From the NCBI GenBank assembly GCA_019240125.1, contig JAFAYW010000183.1, positions 33,910 to 97,909 of the forward strand: a stretch of DNA of 64,000 bases, given 5' to 3'. Numbering within the stretch: position 1 is the first letter of the stretch; every line of letters begins with the position of its first letter. Positions 25,009 to 35,007 of the stretch are shown one piece after another. The stretch comes from Alphaproteobacteria bacterium (GTDB lineage: Bacteria > Pseudomonadota > Alphaproteobacteria > ATCC43930 > CGMCC-115725). The translations under genes and the position numbers were made by a program. Below the pieces are notes generated by a model. It had not been told where the DNA came from, made no database searches, and was given only the letters and a program-made list of their open reading frames with translations.

Positions 25009-26210
25009 ACGCGGCGATGCGGGAGGCTCCCCCTCCCAACCTTTCGACGGATCGCCCACGTCGCGTCAGCATCCTCGGATCGACCGGCTCAATCGGCACA
25101 AACACCGTCGATCTGCTCGAACGCAATCGCGATGACTTCACCGTCGAGGCGCTGACCGCCAATCGCAATGCCGCGCTTCTGGCCGAACAGGCCAGGTCCC
25201 TTGGCGCGCGCTACGCCGCGGTGGTTGACGAGGCCGAATACCCTGCGCTCAAGGAGGCCCTGGCCGGCACTGGCATCGAAATCGGCTGCGGCCGCGAGTC
25301 GCTGATCGAAGCGGCGGAGCGGCCGGCCGATTGGCTGATGGCCGGTATCGTGGGAGCGGCTGGGCTCGAGCCGACCCTCGCCGCGGTGCGCTGCGGCCGC
25401 ATGGTGGCATTCGCCAACAAGGAGGTGCTGGTCAGCGCCGGCAGCCTCTTCATGCGCGAAGTCGCGACGCACGGCGCCACCCTGCTGCCGGTCGACAGCG
25501 AGCACAATGCGATCTGGCAGTGCTTTGACTTCACGCGGGTCGAGGGCATCGAAAAGATCGCCCTGACCTGCAGCGGCGGTCCGTTCCGTGAATTTACCAC
25601 CGAACAGATGCGAGACGTGACGCCGGAACAGGCGGTGGCGCACCCGGTTTGGCGGATGGGCGCCAAGATATCTGTCGACTCCGCGACCTTGATGAACAAG
25701 GGCCTCGAGGTGATCGAGGCGCATCACCTGTTTCAGCTCGCCTCGGAACGCATCGATGTGGTGATCCATCCGCAGTCGATCATTCATGGGCTGGTGACGT
25801 ATTGCGACGGCTCGGTATTGGCGCATCTCGGCTCACCCGACATGCGCACGCCGATCGCCTACGCACTCGGCTGGCCGGCGCGTGCCCGGGCGCCGATGAA
25901 GCGGCTCGACCTCACCGAAATTGGCCGGCTGACCTTCGAGGCGCCCGATGAACGGCGTTTCCCGGCTCTCCGTCTGGCGCGCGAGGTGATGCGACAGGGA
26001 GGTGGCTGCGCGACCATCTTCAACGCCGCCAATGAAACGGCGGTGCACGCCTTTCTGAACCGCGAGATCGCCTTCCTCGAAATTGCCGCCACGGTGGAAC
26101 GCGCGCTCGATGCGATCCCGATGCGTGATCTTGATTCGCTGGATGATGTCTACGATCTCGATAGGACCGCCCGCGACACGGCGACCAAGCTGATCAAGAC
26201 GCGCGGCTGA
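24999..26210 (+). CDS. dxr: 1-deoxy-D-xylulose 5-phosphate reductoisomerase
   Basis: 403 residues. It is the second enzyme of the MEP isoprenoid pathway, which feeds UppS. The NADPH motif VSILGSTGSIGTNTVDL, the metal/substrate motif PVDSEHNAIWQCF, and SVDSATLMNKGLEVIEAHHLF are present. The first ~20 residues are poorly conserved, so the start could be a few codons later, though the overlap with cdsA supports the ATG given. Confidence 0.98.
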   Translation: MAVNAAMREAPPPNLSTDRPRRVSILGSTGSIGTNTVDLLERNRDDFTVEALTANRNAALLAEQARSLGARYAAVVDEAEYPALKEALAGTGIEIGCGRESLIEAAERPADWLMAGIVGAAGLEPTLAAVRCGRMVAFANKEVLVSAGSLFMREVATHGATLLPVDSEHNAIWQCFDFTRVEGIEKIALTCSGGPFREFTTEQMRDVTPEQAVAHPVWRMGAKISVDSATLMNKGLEVIEAHHLFQLASERIDVVIHPQSIIHGLVTYCDGSVLAHLGSPDMRTPIAYALGWPARARAPMKRLDLTEIGRLTFEAPDERRFPALRLAREVMRQGGGCATIFNAANETAVHAFLNREIAFLEIAATVERALDAIPMRDLDSLDDVYDLDRTARDTATKLIKTRG

Positions 26211-26247
26211 ACATATCCCCACCCGGGAACGCCTACACGGGAACGCG

Positions 26248-27393
26248 ATGAATTATTTGATGCAGATTGTTCACGGCGGCGTGTTGTACGTCGGCGTTTT
26301 CCTGATCGTACTGACCGTGCTTGTCTTTGTGCATGAGCTTGGCCACTACCTGATCGCGCGGCACAACGGCGTCAAAATCGAGGTATTTTCGATCGGCTTC
26401 GGGCCGGAATTGTTTGGCTGGTGGGATCGCTCCGGCACGCGCTGGAAGTTCAGCGCCATTCCCCTCGGCGGCTATGTGAAGATGTTTGGCGACAGCGACG
26501 CCAGCTCGGGCTTGCCCGCCGCAGATGCTGCGGAAATGACCCCGGCCGAGCGGGAAGTGTCGTTTCACTGCAAGCGCCTGGGTCAGCGCGCCGCGATCGT
26601 CGCGGGTGGTCCTTTCGCGAATTTCGTCTTCGCGATTGTCATGCTGGCCCTGCTGTTCATGACGTATGGGCAGCCCTTTACACCGGCGCAGGTTGGCCAG
26701 GTGGTGGCGGGCAGCGCCGCCGCGAATGGCGGGATCAAGTCGGGCGACGACATTGTCAGCATCAACGGTCGAACCGTCGACCGCTTTGAGGACGTCCAGC
26801 AGATCGTGCGGCTCAATCCCAACGTGGCGATGGATATGGTAGTGCGCCGCGATGACGCCTTGGTGAATCTGAGCGTGACGCCAGCCCAGGTCGAGGAGAC
26901 CGACCGGTTCGGCACACACCAGATCGGCCAGCTAGGCATACGCGGTGGCACACCCAAATACGTCCGGCGCAACCCTGCGAGCGCTGTGGTGCGTGCGGTC
27001 GGCGAAACCTGGAACCTGTGTGCCACCACCCTGCAGGCGATGTGGCAGATGGTGATCGGCACCCGCGGTACCGACGAACTAGGCGGTCCGCTGCGGATCG
27101 CGCAGCTATCTGGCGAGGTCGCACAGGGCGGCATAGTGCCGCTGCTGTGGTTCATGTCCGTGTTATCGGTCAACCTCGGGCTGATCAATCTATTCCCGGT
27201 GCCGGTCCTGGATGGCGGCCATTTATTGTTCTACGCAGCCGAGGCGGTGCGCGGAAAACCGCTTGGACAGCGCGCCCAGGAATACGGTTTCCGGGTCGGG
27301 CTGGCGCTGGTTCTGACGCTGATGGTGTTCGCCACTTGGAACGACCTGATGCGCACCGGGATCGTTGATATTGTGAAGCGCTTCGTGACCTGA
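26248..27393 (+). CDS. rseP: RIP metalloprotease RseP (site-2 protease)
   Basis: 381 residues. The zinc site HELGH is in VFVHELGHYLIARHNG, with the third ligand region LDGGHLLFYAAEAV near the C-terminus. One PDZ domain (VVAGSAAANGGIKSGDDIVSINGRTV) lies between the membrane parts. It cuts transmembrane anti-sigma factors or signal peptides. Placed directly before bamA, the usual order, it is probably part of the envelope operon. Confidence 0.97.
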   Translation: MNYLMQIVHGGVLYVGVFLIVLTVLVFVHELGHYLIARHNGVKIEVFSIGFGPELFGWWDRSGTRWKFSAIPLGGYVKMFGDSDASSGLPAADAAEMTPAEREVSFHCKRLGQRAAIVAGGPFANFVFAIVMLALLFMTYGQPFTPAQVGQVVAGSAAANGGIKSGDDIVSINGRTVDRFEDVQQIVRLNPNVAMDMVVRRDDALVNLSVTPAQVEETDRFGTHQIGQLGIRGGTPKYVRRNPASAVVRAVGETWNLCATTLQAMWQMVIGTRGTDELGGPLRIAQLSGEVAQGGIVPLLWFMSVLSVNLGLINLFPVPVLDGGHLLFYAAEAVRGKPLGQRAQEYGFRVGLALVLTLMVFATWNDLMRTGIVDIVKRFVT

Positions 27394-27458
27394 CAGTATC
27401 CGCGCCAGAAAACGCACAAGCGTCGGGGTGGGGGTTGGGTCCAACGCGTTTGAGAACG

Positions 27459-29828
27459 ATGCACCGCCTGCTGGTCTGGGCGGTGGCAGTCGTCACTGTG
27501 GCCATGCTGTGGACGCCCGCCGAGGCGCAGCAGCGTGCGCGTCAACCCGCTGTCAGCGCCGCGGCGGGCGCAGGCACCATTGCAAATATCCGCATCGAAG
27601 GAGCGCAGCGGATCGAGAAGGAGACGATCCGCTCGTACCTGATCCTGCAGCCCGGGGATAATTGGGACGCTGAAAAGGTTGACGGATCGCTGAAGGCGCT
27701 GTTTGCCACCGGGCTGTTCGCCGATGTGAAGCTGGTTCGCGACGGCAGCACGCTGGTGGTCCGCGTCGTCGAGAACCCGATCATCAACCGTATCGCCTTC
27801 GAGGGTAACTCGAAGCTCGCCGACAAAGACCTGAATGGCGAGATCCAGCTGCGACCCCGCGTCGTCTACACGCGCACCCGGGTCGAGAACGATGTGCGGC
27901 GCATCATCGAGCTCTATCGCCGCCATGGCCGTTTCGCCGCGACCGTCGAGCCCAAGGTCATTCAGCTTTCCGAAAACCGGGTCGATCTTGTCTTCGAAAT
28001 CAATGAAGGCGAATCGACGGGCGTGCGCAGCATCAACTTTGTCGGCAACAGGGAATTCGGCGACGGCACGCTGCGCGGTGTGATCGACACGAAGGAGAGC
28101 CGCTGGTACCGGTTTTTCTCGAATGCTGACACCTACGATCCCGACCGGCTGACCTATGACCGCGAGTTGCTGCGCAAATTTTATCTCGCCGAGGGGTACG
28201 CGGATTTCCGCGTCATCTCGGCGGTCGCTGAGCTGACTCCGGACCGCGATGGGTTTGTGCTGACCTTTACGGTCGATGAGGGCGAGCGCTATCACTTCGG
28301 CAATGTCGATGTGAACATAACCCTCAAGGACCTGCCCAAAGAGCAGGTGATGCCCTTGCTGACCGTGCATTCCGGCGAGTGGTACAATGGCGAAGCGGTT
28401 GAGCATTCGATTCAGGTGCTGACAGACGCACTGGGCAATCGCGGCTACGCCTTTGTCGAGGTAAAGCCGCAAATCACCCGCAATCGCGACGCCCGCACGC
28501 TTGATGTCGTGTTCGATGTGCAGGAAGGTCCGCGGGTCTATGTCGAGCGGATCGATATCAACGGCAACGTGCGCACTCTCGACAAGGTTATCCGGCGTGA
28601 GTTCCGGCTGGTGGAGGGCGACGCCTTCAACACCAGCAAGATGACGCGCTCGAAAGACCGCATCAAAAACCTCGGCTTCTTCAAAAAGGTCGATGTCACC
28701 AATTCGCCGGGCTCGTCACCCGACCGCACCGTCGTAACCGTCGAAGTGGAGGAGCAGTCGACCGGCGAGCTGTCACTGGGTCTGGGCTTCTCGACCAGCG
28801 ACGGGCCGCTCGCGGATATCAGTGTGCGCGAACGCAATTTCCTGGGTCGTGGCCAGGATCTGCGCATCGGGACGGTGGTCTCGTTTCGCTCGCAACAGGT
28901 CGATCTGAGCTTTACCGAGCCCTATTTCCTCGACAAGAACATCGCCGCCGGTTTCGATCTGTTTGAGGTGAAAACCAGCCCGACGGCGAACTTCTTCAGC
29001 GGCGCGACCCCAGCCTATGAGCAATTCTCTTATGGCGGCGCGTTGCGGGCGGGCTATCAGATCACCGATGATCTGCGACAGACCTTCAAGTACACGGCGC
29101 GGTCGGACGACATTACCGACCTCCAGACCAACACCTCGTTGTTCATCGTGCTCGAGCAGGGAACGCACACCACGTCGTCGATCGGTCAGGTTCTGCTCTA
29201 CGACAAGCGCGACAATCGCCTCGAGCCGACCAGCGGTTACTATGCCTCGCTCGGTAACGACTTCGCCGGCGTCGGGTTCGGGGTGGAGTACATCCGCAAC
29301 AAGGTTAATGCCGGCTACTACTATTCCTTCGCCCCGGAGTGGGTGTTAAGTGTGACGGGTGAGGCCGGCGACATCTTTGGCTGGGGCGGCCAGAAGGTAT
29401 TGCTGCAGGATCGGTTCTTTGTCGGCGGCGACAACCTGCGTGGCTTCGAATCGGCTGGCATCGGGCCGCGCGACGCGATCTCCGGAGATCCGCTTGGCGG
29501 CAATAAATATTATGTCGGCTCGATATCTCTGGGTGTGCCGCTCGGCCTGCCGAAGGAACTTGGTGTCTCCGGCCACCTCTTCTCCGATTTCGGCAGTTTG
29601 TGGTCGAATGATCAGAAGAGCACCCAGTTCACCCCCGCGCAGATCGCCGCGAATGGCGGCATCACGCCACTGATCGTCGACTCGACCTCGATCCGTGCCA
29701 GCGCTGGGTTTGGTGTCTCCTGGAAATCCCCGGTCGGCCCGGTTCAGCTGGATCTCGCCTATCCGATCAAGCGCGAGCCGTTCGACAAGACCCAGTTGTT
29801 TCACGTTAGTTTCGGTACGAGGTTCTGA
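27459..29828 (+). CDS. bamA: Outer membrane assembly factor BamA
   Basis: About 789 residues from the ATG; a TTG eight codons upstream in frame is an alternative. A signal peptide (MHRLLVWAVAVVTVAMLWTP, cut near AEAQ) is followed by five POTRA repeats (first IANIRIEGAQRIEKETIRSY, fifth VERIDINGNVRTLDKVIRRE) and a 16-strand barrel. It ends in FHVSFGTRF with the terminal Phe of outer-membrane proteins. The VGGDNLRGFESAGIGPRD loop holds the conserved RGF motif. It inserts barrels into the outer membrane. Its stop overlaps the skp ATG. Confidence 0.98.
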   Translation: MHRLLVWAVAVVTVAMLWTPAEAQQRARQPAVSAAAGAGTIANIRIEGAQRIEKETIRSYLILQPGDNWDAEKVDGSLKALFATGLFADVKLVRDGSTLVVRVVENPIINRIAFEGNSKLADKDLNGEIQLRPRVVYTRTRVENDVRRIIELYRRHGRFAATVEPKVIQLSENRVDLVFEINEGESTGVRSINFVGNREFGDGTLRGVIDTKESRWYRFFSNADTYDPDRLTYDRELLRKFYLAEGYADFRVISAVAELTPDRDGFVLTFTVDEGERYHFGNVDVNITLKDLPKEQVMPLLTVHSGEWYNGEAVEHSIQVLTDALGNRGYAFVEVKPQITRNRDARTLDVVFDVQEGPRVYVERIDINGNVRTLDKVIRREFRLVEGDAFNTSKMTRSKDRIKNLGFFKKVDVTNSPGSSPDRTVVTVEVEEQSTGELSLGLGFSTSDGPLADISVRERNFLGRGQDLRIGTVVSFRSQQVDLSFTEPYFLDKNIAAGFDLFEVKTSPTANFFSGATPAYEQFSYGGALRAGYQITDDLRQTFKYTARSDDITDLQTNTSLFIVLEQGTHTTSSIGQVLLYDKRDNRLEPTSGYYASLGNDFAGVGFGVEYIRNKVNAGYYYSFAPEWVLSVTGEAGDIFGWGGQKVLLQDRFFVGGDNLRGFESAGIGPRDAISGDPLGGNKYYVGSISLGVPLGLPKELGVSGHLFSDFGSLWSNDQKSTQFTPAQIAANGGITPLIVDSTSIRASAGFGVSWKSPVGPVQLDLAYPIKREPFDKTQLFHVSFGTRF

Positions 29829-30553
29829 TGTTTAGTTCCCGGTTCGGGGCATTGTTACCTGTCGTCGCGCTTGGCTTGATCGGCCCGGCGCAAGCGCAAC
29901 AGACCAGCCCCACGCCACCAGCCCCGGCAGCCGCCCCGGCACCCGCCCCCGGTCCGGGGCTGAACATCCTGGTGGTTGATGTGCAATCGCTGCTACAGAA
30001 TTCGAAATCCGCCAAGATGGTGCGGCAGCAGATCGAGGCGAAGCGCGCCGAATACGCCAAGGAGATATCGCACCAGGAAGAGACACTGCGGCAGGAACGC
30101 GATGCGCTGCAGCGGCAGCAATCCTCACTTTCCCCCGAGCAGCTCAACCAGAAGGGCAGGGAGTTCCAGCAGAAGGTCAATGACCTGGATAAGAGTGTTC
30201 AAGGGAAGCGGCAAGCCCTGGAGCGCTCGAATGTCGAGGCGCTGGAAAAAATCCAGGAAGCGATGCTGAAGATCATCACCGACATCGCCAAGGATCGTAA
30301 AGCCAACCTGGTTTTCCAGCGCAGCGAGCTGGTGCTCTTTGACCAGGGATTCGATGTGACCGACGAGGTTCTGCAAAAGCTCGACGAGCAGTTGCCGACT
30401 CTCACCGTTAACTTCGTCGCCCCGACGGCGGCGCCGGCAAGTGGCAGCACGGCTGCGGCCGGTGGTGCTGCTGGCGACAGCACGGCGGCACCGGCAGCCG
30501 CGCCGGCGGCGACCCCCGCCGCGGCTCAGCCCGCCCCGAAGAAGAAGAAGTAG
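29828..30553 (+). CDS. skp: OmpH/Skp-family periplasmic chaperone
   Basis: 241 residues: signal peptide ([16 protein letters not shown]), a Pro/Ala linker, then the Skp core with [18 protein letters not shown], a long coiled coil of charged heptads (~80-150), and [23 protein letters not shown]. The C-terminus is an Ala/Pro/Thr-rich tail ending in KKKK, longer than in enteric Skp. It carries unfolded outer-membrane proteins to BamA, the gene before it. Confidence 0.93.
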   Translation: MFSSRFGALLPVVALGLIGPAQAQQTSPTPPAPAAAPAPAPGPGLNILVVDVQSLLQNSKSAKMVRQQIEAKRAEYAKEISHQEETLRQERDALQRQQSSLSPEQLNQKGREFQQKVNDLDKSVQGKRQALERSNVEALEKIQEAMLKIITDIAKDRKANLVFQRSELVLFDQGFDVTDEVLQKLDEQLPTLTVNFVAPTAAPASGSTAAAGGAAGDSTAAPAAAPAATPAAAQPAPKKKK

Positions 30554-30585
30554 GCGCCGCAGGCCGCTGGCCTGGCGGTTCGACC

Positions 30586-31611
30586 ATGCCCGATCAACGA
30601 TTTTTCCGGCGGGCGGGCCCCTTCTCCCTCGAGGCACTGGCAATGCTGAGCGGCGCGACACTGCGCGATGCGGCAAGCGCCGCGCGAAGCGTTGCCGATG
30701 TCGCGCCGCTGGAGACGGCCGGGCCCGACGACCTGACCTTTCTCGACAACCGCAAGTACGTCGATGCCTTCGCGCAGTCGCGGGCAGGTGCCGCCTTTGT
30801 CAGCGAACGCCTCGCCGATCGGGCGCCACCGGGTATGGCGCTGCTGATCGCGCGCGATCCCTACAAGGCGTATGCGCGCGCCGCGCAAGCCTTCTACCCC
30901 GCGCCACCCCTGGCATCAGGCCGTGCGCCAACCGCGATCATAGACTCAACCGCGACGGTTCCGGACGATTGCGAGATCGGCCACTATGTCGTGATCGAGG
31001 CCGGCGCGCGCCTGGGGCACCGCTGTCAGGTAGGTGCTCAAACGGTGATCGGGCCACAGGTCGAGCTTGGCGACGATTGCCGGATCGCCGCCAATGTAAC
31101 GCTCAGCCACTGCGTGATCGGCGCCCGCGTTGTCTTGCACAGCGGCGTGCGCATCGGGCAGGCCGGGTTCGGCTTCGCGCCGGATGCGGCCGGCCCCGTC
31201 AAAATTCCGCAGCTTGGCCGGGTCATTATAGGCGATGATGTCGATATCGGCGCCAACTCGACCGTCGATCGCGGCTCGGGACACGACACGGTGATCGGAC
31301 CCAGCACGATGATCGATAACCTGGTTCAGATCGGCCATAATGTCGTGCTTGGACGCGGCTGCATCTTGGCCGGGCAGGTCGGAATCTCGGGCAGTACAAA
31401 GCTCGGCGACTTCGTGATGGCAGGTGGCCAGGCCGGGCTCGCCGGCCATCTCAATATCGGCAGCGGTGCGCGCATCGCAGCAAAGGCCGGGTTGATGCGC
31501 GATGTCGCGGCCGGTGAGACGGTTTGCGGATCACCGGCAGTGCCGATTGGTTTGTTCATGAAACAGGTTGCGGTATTACAACGTCTCGCCAAGAAGAGAG
31601 ACGGGTCATGA
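30586..31611 (+). CDS. lpxD: UDP-3-O-acylglucosamine N-acyltransferase
   Basis: 341 residues, the third step of lipid A synthesis. An N-terminal uridine-binding domain ([17 protein letters not shown]) is followed by a left-handed beta helix of hexapeptide repeats and the motif [24 protein letters not shown], which holds the catalytic His. Its stop overlaps fabZ (ATGA). Confidence 0.98.
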   Translation: MPDQRFFRRAGPFSLEALAMLSGATLRDAASAARSVADVAPLETAGPDDLTFLDNRKYVDAFAQSRAGAAFVSERLADRAPPGMALLIARDPYKAYARAAQAFYPAPPLASGRAPTAIIDSTATVPDDCEIGHYVVIEAGARLGHRCQVGAQTVIGPQVELGDDCRIAANVTLSHCVIGARVVLHSGVRIGQAGFGFAPDAAGPVKIPQLGRVIIGDDVDIGANSTVDRGSGHDTVIGPSTMIDNLVQIGHNVVLGRGCILAGQVGISGSTKLGDFVMAGGQAGLAGHLNIGSGARIAAKAGLMRDVAAGETVCGSPAVPIGLFMKQVAVLQRLAKKRDGS

Positions 31612-32078
31612 GCGAACCGGCTACGACAGCCGAACAATCTCGCGAAATCGACGTGCTGCGGATCATGGAAATGATCCCACATCGCCCCCCATTTCTGATG
31701 ATCGACAAGGTCATCGATATCGAAACGAACGCGCACGCCACCGGCGTCAAGAACGTCTCCATCAGTGAGCCGTGCTTCCAAGGACACTTCCCGACGCGTC
31801 CCGTGATGCCAGGTGTGTTGCTCATCGAGGCGATGGCGCAAACCGCAGCGGTGCTGGTCGTGCACACGCTCGGGCGCGAATCTGAAGGCAAGCTCGTATA
31901 TTTTATGAGCGTCGACAGCGCGCGCTTTCGCAAACCCGTCTTCCCCGGAGACACCCTGCATGTGCGGGTCACCAAGCAACGCAATCGCGGCAATGTCTGG
32001 AAGTTCGAGGGGCGCGCCGAGGTGCGCGGCCAGTTGATGGCGGAGGCGGTATTCGCCGCGATGATCCTCGATGATTAG
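31608..32078 (+). CDS. fabZ: 3-hydroxyacyl-ACP dehydratase FabZ
   Basis: 156 residues. Hot-dog fold with catalytic His and Glu in [20 protein letters not shown]. The start overlaps the lpxD stop. The last codons GAT GAT TAG fall inside the first unit of the 15-bp tandem repeat that follows, so the C-terminal end and its stop are set by the repeat. Confidence 0.98.
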   Translation: MSEPATTAEQSREIDVLRIMEMIPHRPPFLMIDKVIDIETNAHATGVKNVSISEPCFQGHFPTRPVMPGVLLIEAMAQTAAVLVVHTLGRESEGKLVYFMSVDSARFRKPVFPGDTLHVRVTKQRNRGNVWKFEGRAEVRGQLMAEAVFAAMILDD

Positions 32079-32144
32079 CGCCGGGATGATCAGCGCCGGG
32101 ATGATCAGCGCCGCGATGACTAGCGCCGGGATGATTAGCGCCTG
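32070..32144 (+). repeat. Five tandem copies of a 15-bp unit between fabZ and lpxA
   Basis: Unit GATGATTAGCGCCGG with variants (GATGATCAGCGCCGG, GATGATCAGCGCCGC, GATGACTAGCGCCGG, GATGATTAGCGCCTG), exactly head to tail. It starts in the last two sense codons of fabZ and ends at the base before the lpxA ATG. In the fabZ frame copies 1, 4 and 5 hold TAG where copies 2 and 3 hold CAG, so the number and type of copies would alter the fabZ end and the spacing to lpxA. No ribosome binding site for lpxA is seen outside it. Confidence 0.95.
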
Positions 32145-32945
32145 ATGCCGGAGATACATTCCACCGCGATCGTCTCTCCGGCCGCGCGACTGGCCGATGA
32201 TGTGAAGATCGGCCCGTATTGCGTGATCGGGGAGCATGTCGCGCTCGGCGCCGGCGTCAGTCTCACAGCGCATATCGTGATCGAAGGCCGCACCTCGATC
32301 GGCGATGGCACCCGCATCTTTCCATTCGCGTCGCTCGGCCTCGAGCCACAGGATTTGAAATACAAAGGCGAAGCCTCGACGCTGATCGTCGGGCGCAACA
32401 ACACGATCCGCGAATACGTGACGATGAACCCCGGCACCGAGGGCGGGGGCATGGTGACGACGGTCGGCGACAATTGCCTGTTCATGGTCGGCGCGCACGT
32501 CGCGCACGATTGCCAGATCGGCAATCATGTCATCATGGCCAATAACGCGACACTGGCCGGGCATGTGGTCGTTGAAGACCATGCCCTGATCGGCGGCTTG
32601 TCGGCGGTCCACCAATTTGTCCGCATTGGCCGGCATGCGATGATCGGAGGCATGTCGGGCGTCGAACGAGACGTCATCCCGTATGGCCAGGTAATGGGCG
32701 ACCGTGCCCGGCTGACCGGACTGAACATCATCGGCATGCAGCGCCGCGGCTTTACCCGCGAGGACATACAGGGTCTGCGCGCGGCTTATCAGCACCTGTT
32801 TTCCGATAGCGGAACGCTCCACGAGCGCGTCAACGAGGCCGCCGAACGGTTTGGCGGCATCGTGCCGGTCGACGACATCATCTCGTTTATCCGTGCCGAT
32901 TCGAGCCGCGCGATCTGCCAGCCAAAAGGCGGGAATGGCGCCTGA
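32145..32945 (+). CDS. lpxA: UDP-N-acetylglucosamine acyltransferase
   Basis: 266 residues, first enzyme of lipid A synthesis. Hexapeptide beta helix followed by an alpha-helical end; the catalytic His is in VGAHVAHDCQIG, and GGLSAVHQFVRIGRHAMIGG is diagnostic. The start is immediately after the tandem repeat. It overlaps lpxI by 11 bases. Confidence 0.98.
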   Translation: MPEIHSTAIVSPAARLADDVKIGPYCVIGEHVALGAGVSLTAHIVIEGRTSIGDGTRIFPFASLGLEPQDLKYKGEASTLIVGRNNTIREYVTMNPGTEGGGMVTTVGDNCLFMVGAHVAHDCQIGNHVIMANNATLAGHVVVEDHALIGGLSAVHQFVRIGRHAMIGGMSGVERDVIPYGQVMGDRARLTGLNIIGMQRRGFTREDIQGLRAAYQHLFSDSGTLHERVNEAAERFGGIVPVDDIISFIRADSSRAICQPKGGNGA

Positions 32946-33789
32946 CGCAGCGCCCGCCCAAGAGGACGGCCGGGTCGCGCGTGGGCGGCTCGGATTGATC
33001 GCCGGCAATGGCGGCCTACCCGCCCGTATCATCGAACACTGCCGCCAAAGCGGGCGCGAAATGTTTGTCCTGGCGCTGGAAGGTGAGGCCGAACGCGCGA
33101 CGGTCGAGAATGTACCGCATGCCTGGTGCCGGCTCGGCGGCGCCGCCTCGGCCCTCGATCTGTTGCGGGAAAACGGAGTCGACGAACTTGTATTGGCCGG
33201 CGGGGTGCGGCGCCCGACCCTGACCTCGCTGCGGCCGGATTGGCGCGCCGCCAAATTCCTCGCCCGGGTCGGTTATCGCGCGCTTGGCGATGATGGATTG
33301 CTGTCCGCTGTGGTGCGCGAGTTGGAACGCGAGGGCTTCCGAGTCGTCGGCGCCGATCAACTGCTCGATGAAGCCGCCCTCCCCGAAGGCGTGCTTGGCC
33401 GCATCCATCCGGATGGCGATGCCGAGGCGGATATTGCGATCGGGCTGCGCATCGCCCGGGCGATCGGCGCCCTCGATATCGGTCAGGCGGCGGTGGTGCA
33501 GCAGGGCTTGGTGCTTGGTGTCGAGGCGATCGAGGGCACCGACGCACTGTTGCGCCGTTGCAGGGAACTGCGGCGTGAGGGCCCGGGCGGCGTCCTGGTC
33601 AAGACGGAAAAGCCGGGCCAGGAACGCCGCGCCGACCGGCCGACGATCGGCCCCCGCACCGTCGCGCTGGCCGCGGAAGGCGGCCTGCGCGGCATCGCAG
33701 CGGAGGCCGGTGCGATCTTGCTGCTCGACCGTGCCGAAATCATCCGCCTCGCCGATGCCAGCGGGCTGTTTGTGGTCGGCGTTCGCTGA
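32935..33789 (+). CDS. lpxI: UDP-2,3-diacylglucosamine pyrophosphatase LpxI
   Basis: 284 residues. It hydrolyses UDP-diacylglucosamine to lipid X, the role of LpxH in enterics. Motifs LGLIAGNGGLPARIIEHC, GDDGLLSAVVRELEREGFRVVGAD and VLVKTEKPGQERRADRPTIG are typical of LpxI (DUF1009). Placement between lpxA and lpxB is the alphaproteobacterial arrangement. Confidence 0.96.
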   Translation: MAPDAAPAQEDGRVARGRLGLIAGNGGLPARIIEHCRQSGREMFVLALEGEAERATVENVPHAWCRLGGAASALDLLRENGVDELVLAGGVRRPTLTSLRPDWRAAKFLARVGYRALGDDGLLSAVVRELEREGFRVVGADQLLDEAALPEGVLGRIHPDGDAEADIAIGLRIARAIGALDIGQAAVVQQGLVLGVEAIEGTDALLRRCRELRREGPGGVLVKTEKPGQERRADRPTIGPRTVALAAEGGLRGIAAEAGAILLLDRAEIIRLADASGLFVVGVR

Positions 33790-33792
33790 GCG

Positions 33793-35007
33793 ATGCCCGA
33801 TACGGGCGGCAAGGTACCTTATATTTTCGTGGTCGCCGGCGAGCCCTCGGGTGACGCACTCGGCGGTGCGCTGATTGGCGCGTTGCGTGAGCGCACCGGC
33901 GGCCGGCTGCGGGTCGCCGGGATCGGCGGCGAGCAGATGGCGGCGCAGGGCGTGCAGAGCCTGGTGCCGCTCTCCGACCTCGCGGTCGCCGGGGTTGCCG
34001 AGGTCTTGCCACGCGCGCCGCTGATCCTGCGCCGGGTGCGCGAGACCGTAGCCGCGATTCAGGTTGATCTGCCCGATGCCGTCGTGACGATCGACAGCTC
34101 GGGGTTCAGCTGGCGCATCGCCCAGCGGCTGCGCGGCCGGGGCGAAACCCTGCCGTTGATCCACTATGTCGCGCCGATGGTCTGGGCGTGGCGCCCCGGC
34201 CGCGCCCGCCGCATGGCGCGCTGGTACGACCATCTATTGGCCTTGTTGCCGTTCGAACCGCCCTATTTCGAGGCTGTGGGGCTCAAGGCGACCTATGTGG
34301 GTCACCCCGTGCTCGAAAGCGGTGCCGATCGCGGCGATGCCGATCGCTTCCGCGGTCAATACGGCCTCACCCGCGACGAATTGCTGATCGCCGTCCTGCC
34401 CGGCAGCCGGGGTGGCGAAGTGCGCCGGCTGATGCCGATTTTTGGCGAGACGCTGCGGCTGCTCCAGCAACGGGTTGGCCCCTTCCGCGTCGTGATGCCG
34501 ACCGTCGCGCATGTCGCCGATGCGGTCGCTGCGGGTGCTCGCGGATGGCCGGGGAACGCCATAATCGTGCGCGGCAACGAGGCAAAATACGATGCCTTCG
34601 CGGCCAGCCGCGCGGCCCTGGCTGCCTCCGGCACGGTGGCGCTCGAACTCGCCCTCGCGGGCCTGCCGATGGCCGTCGCCTATCGCCTCAACCCCTTGAC
34701 CGAGGCATTGCTGAACCATGTCGTGAAGGTGCGGCAGGTCAACCTGATCAACCTGTTGCTCGATCGGGCGCTAGTCCCGGAGCATTTGCGCGACCGCTGC
34801 GCACCGGGACCGCTCGCCGCGTCGCTTGCCGCGTTGATCGAGGATGAAGACGTTCGCAGCGCGCACTGTCGCGGCTATGATACGGCGATGCGGCGATTGC
34901 GCGGCGCCGGTACCTCGCCCAGCCGCGCCGCCGCCGACCGCATCCTCGCCATCATTGCCGCCCGCTCCGACACCAATTCCGCACTAAGGGAGACACACGA
35001 TGAGTGA
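33793..35007 (+). CDS. lpxB: Lipid-A-disaccharide synthase
   Basis: 404 residues, GT19. It joins lipid X and UDP-diacylglucosamine. IFVVAGEPSGDALGGALI, the IDSSGFSWRIAQRL segment, YVAPMVWAWRPGRARRMA and LPGSRGGEVRRLMPIF are present, as is ASGTVALELALAGLPM. It starts three bases after lpxI and overlaps gloA by 8 bases. Confidence 0.97.
   Translation: MPDTGGKVPYIFVVAGEPSGDALGGALIGALRERTGGRLRVAGIGGEQMAAQGVQSLVPLSDLAVAGVAEVLPRAPLILRRVRETVAAIQVDLPDAVVTIDSSGFSWRIAQRLRGRGETLPLIHYVAPMVWAWRPGRARRMARWYDHLLALLPFEPPYFEAVGLKATYVGHPVLESGADRGDADRFRGQYGLTRDELLIAVLPGSRGGEVRRLMPIFGETLRLLQQRVGPFRVVMPTVAHVADAVAAGARGWPGNAIIVRGNEAKYDAFAASRAALAASGTVALELALAGLPMAVAYRLNPLTEALLNHVVKVRQVNLINLLLDRALVPEHLRDRCAPGPLAASLAALIEDEDVRSAHCRGYDTAMRRLRGAGTSPSRAAADRILAIIAARSDTNSALRETHDE

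Noticed and set aside
31326..33254. 642-codon minus-strand ORF with repeated Ile/Ala/Pro segment
   Set aside because: Antisense to lpxD, fabZ and lpxA; the repeated segment is only the 15-bp tandem repeat read backwards.
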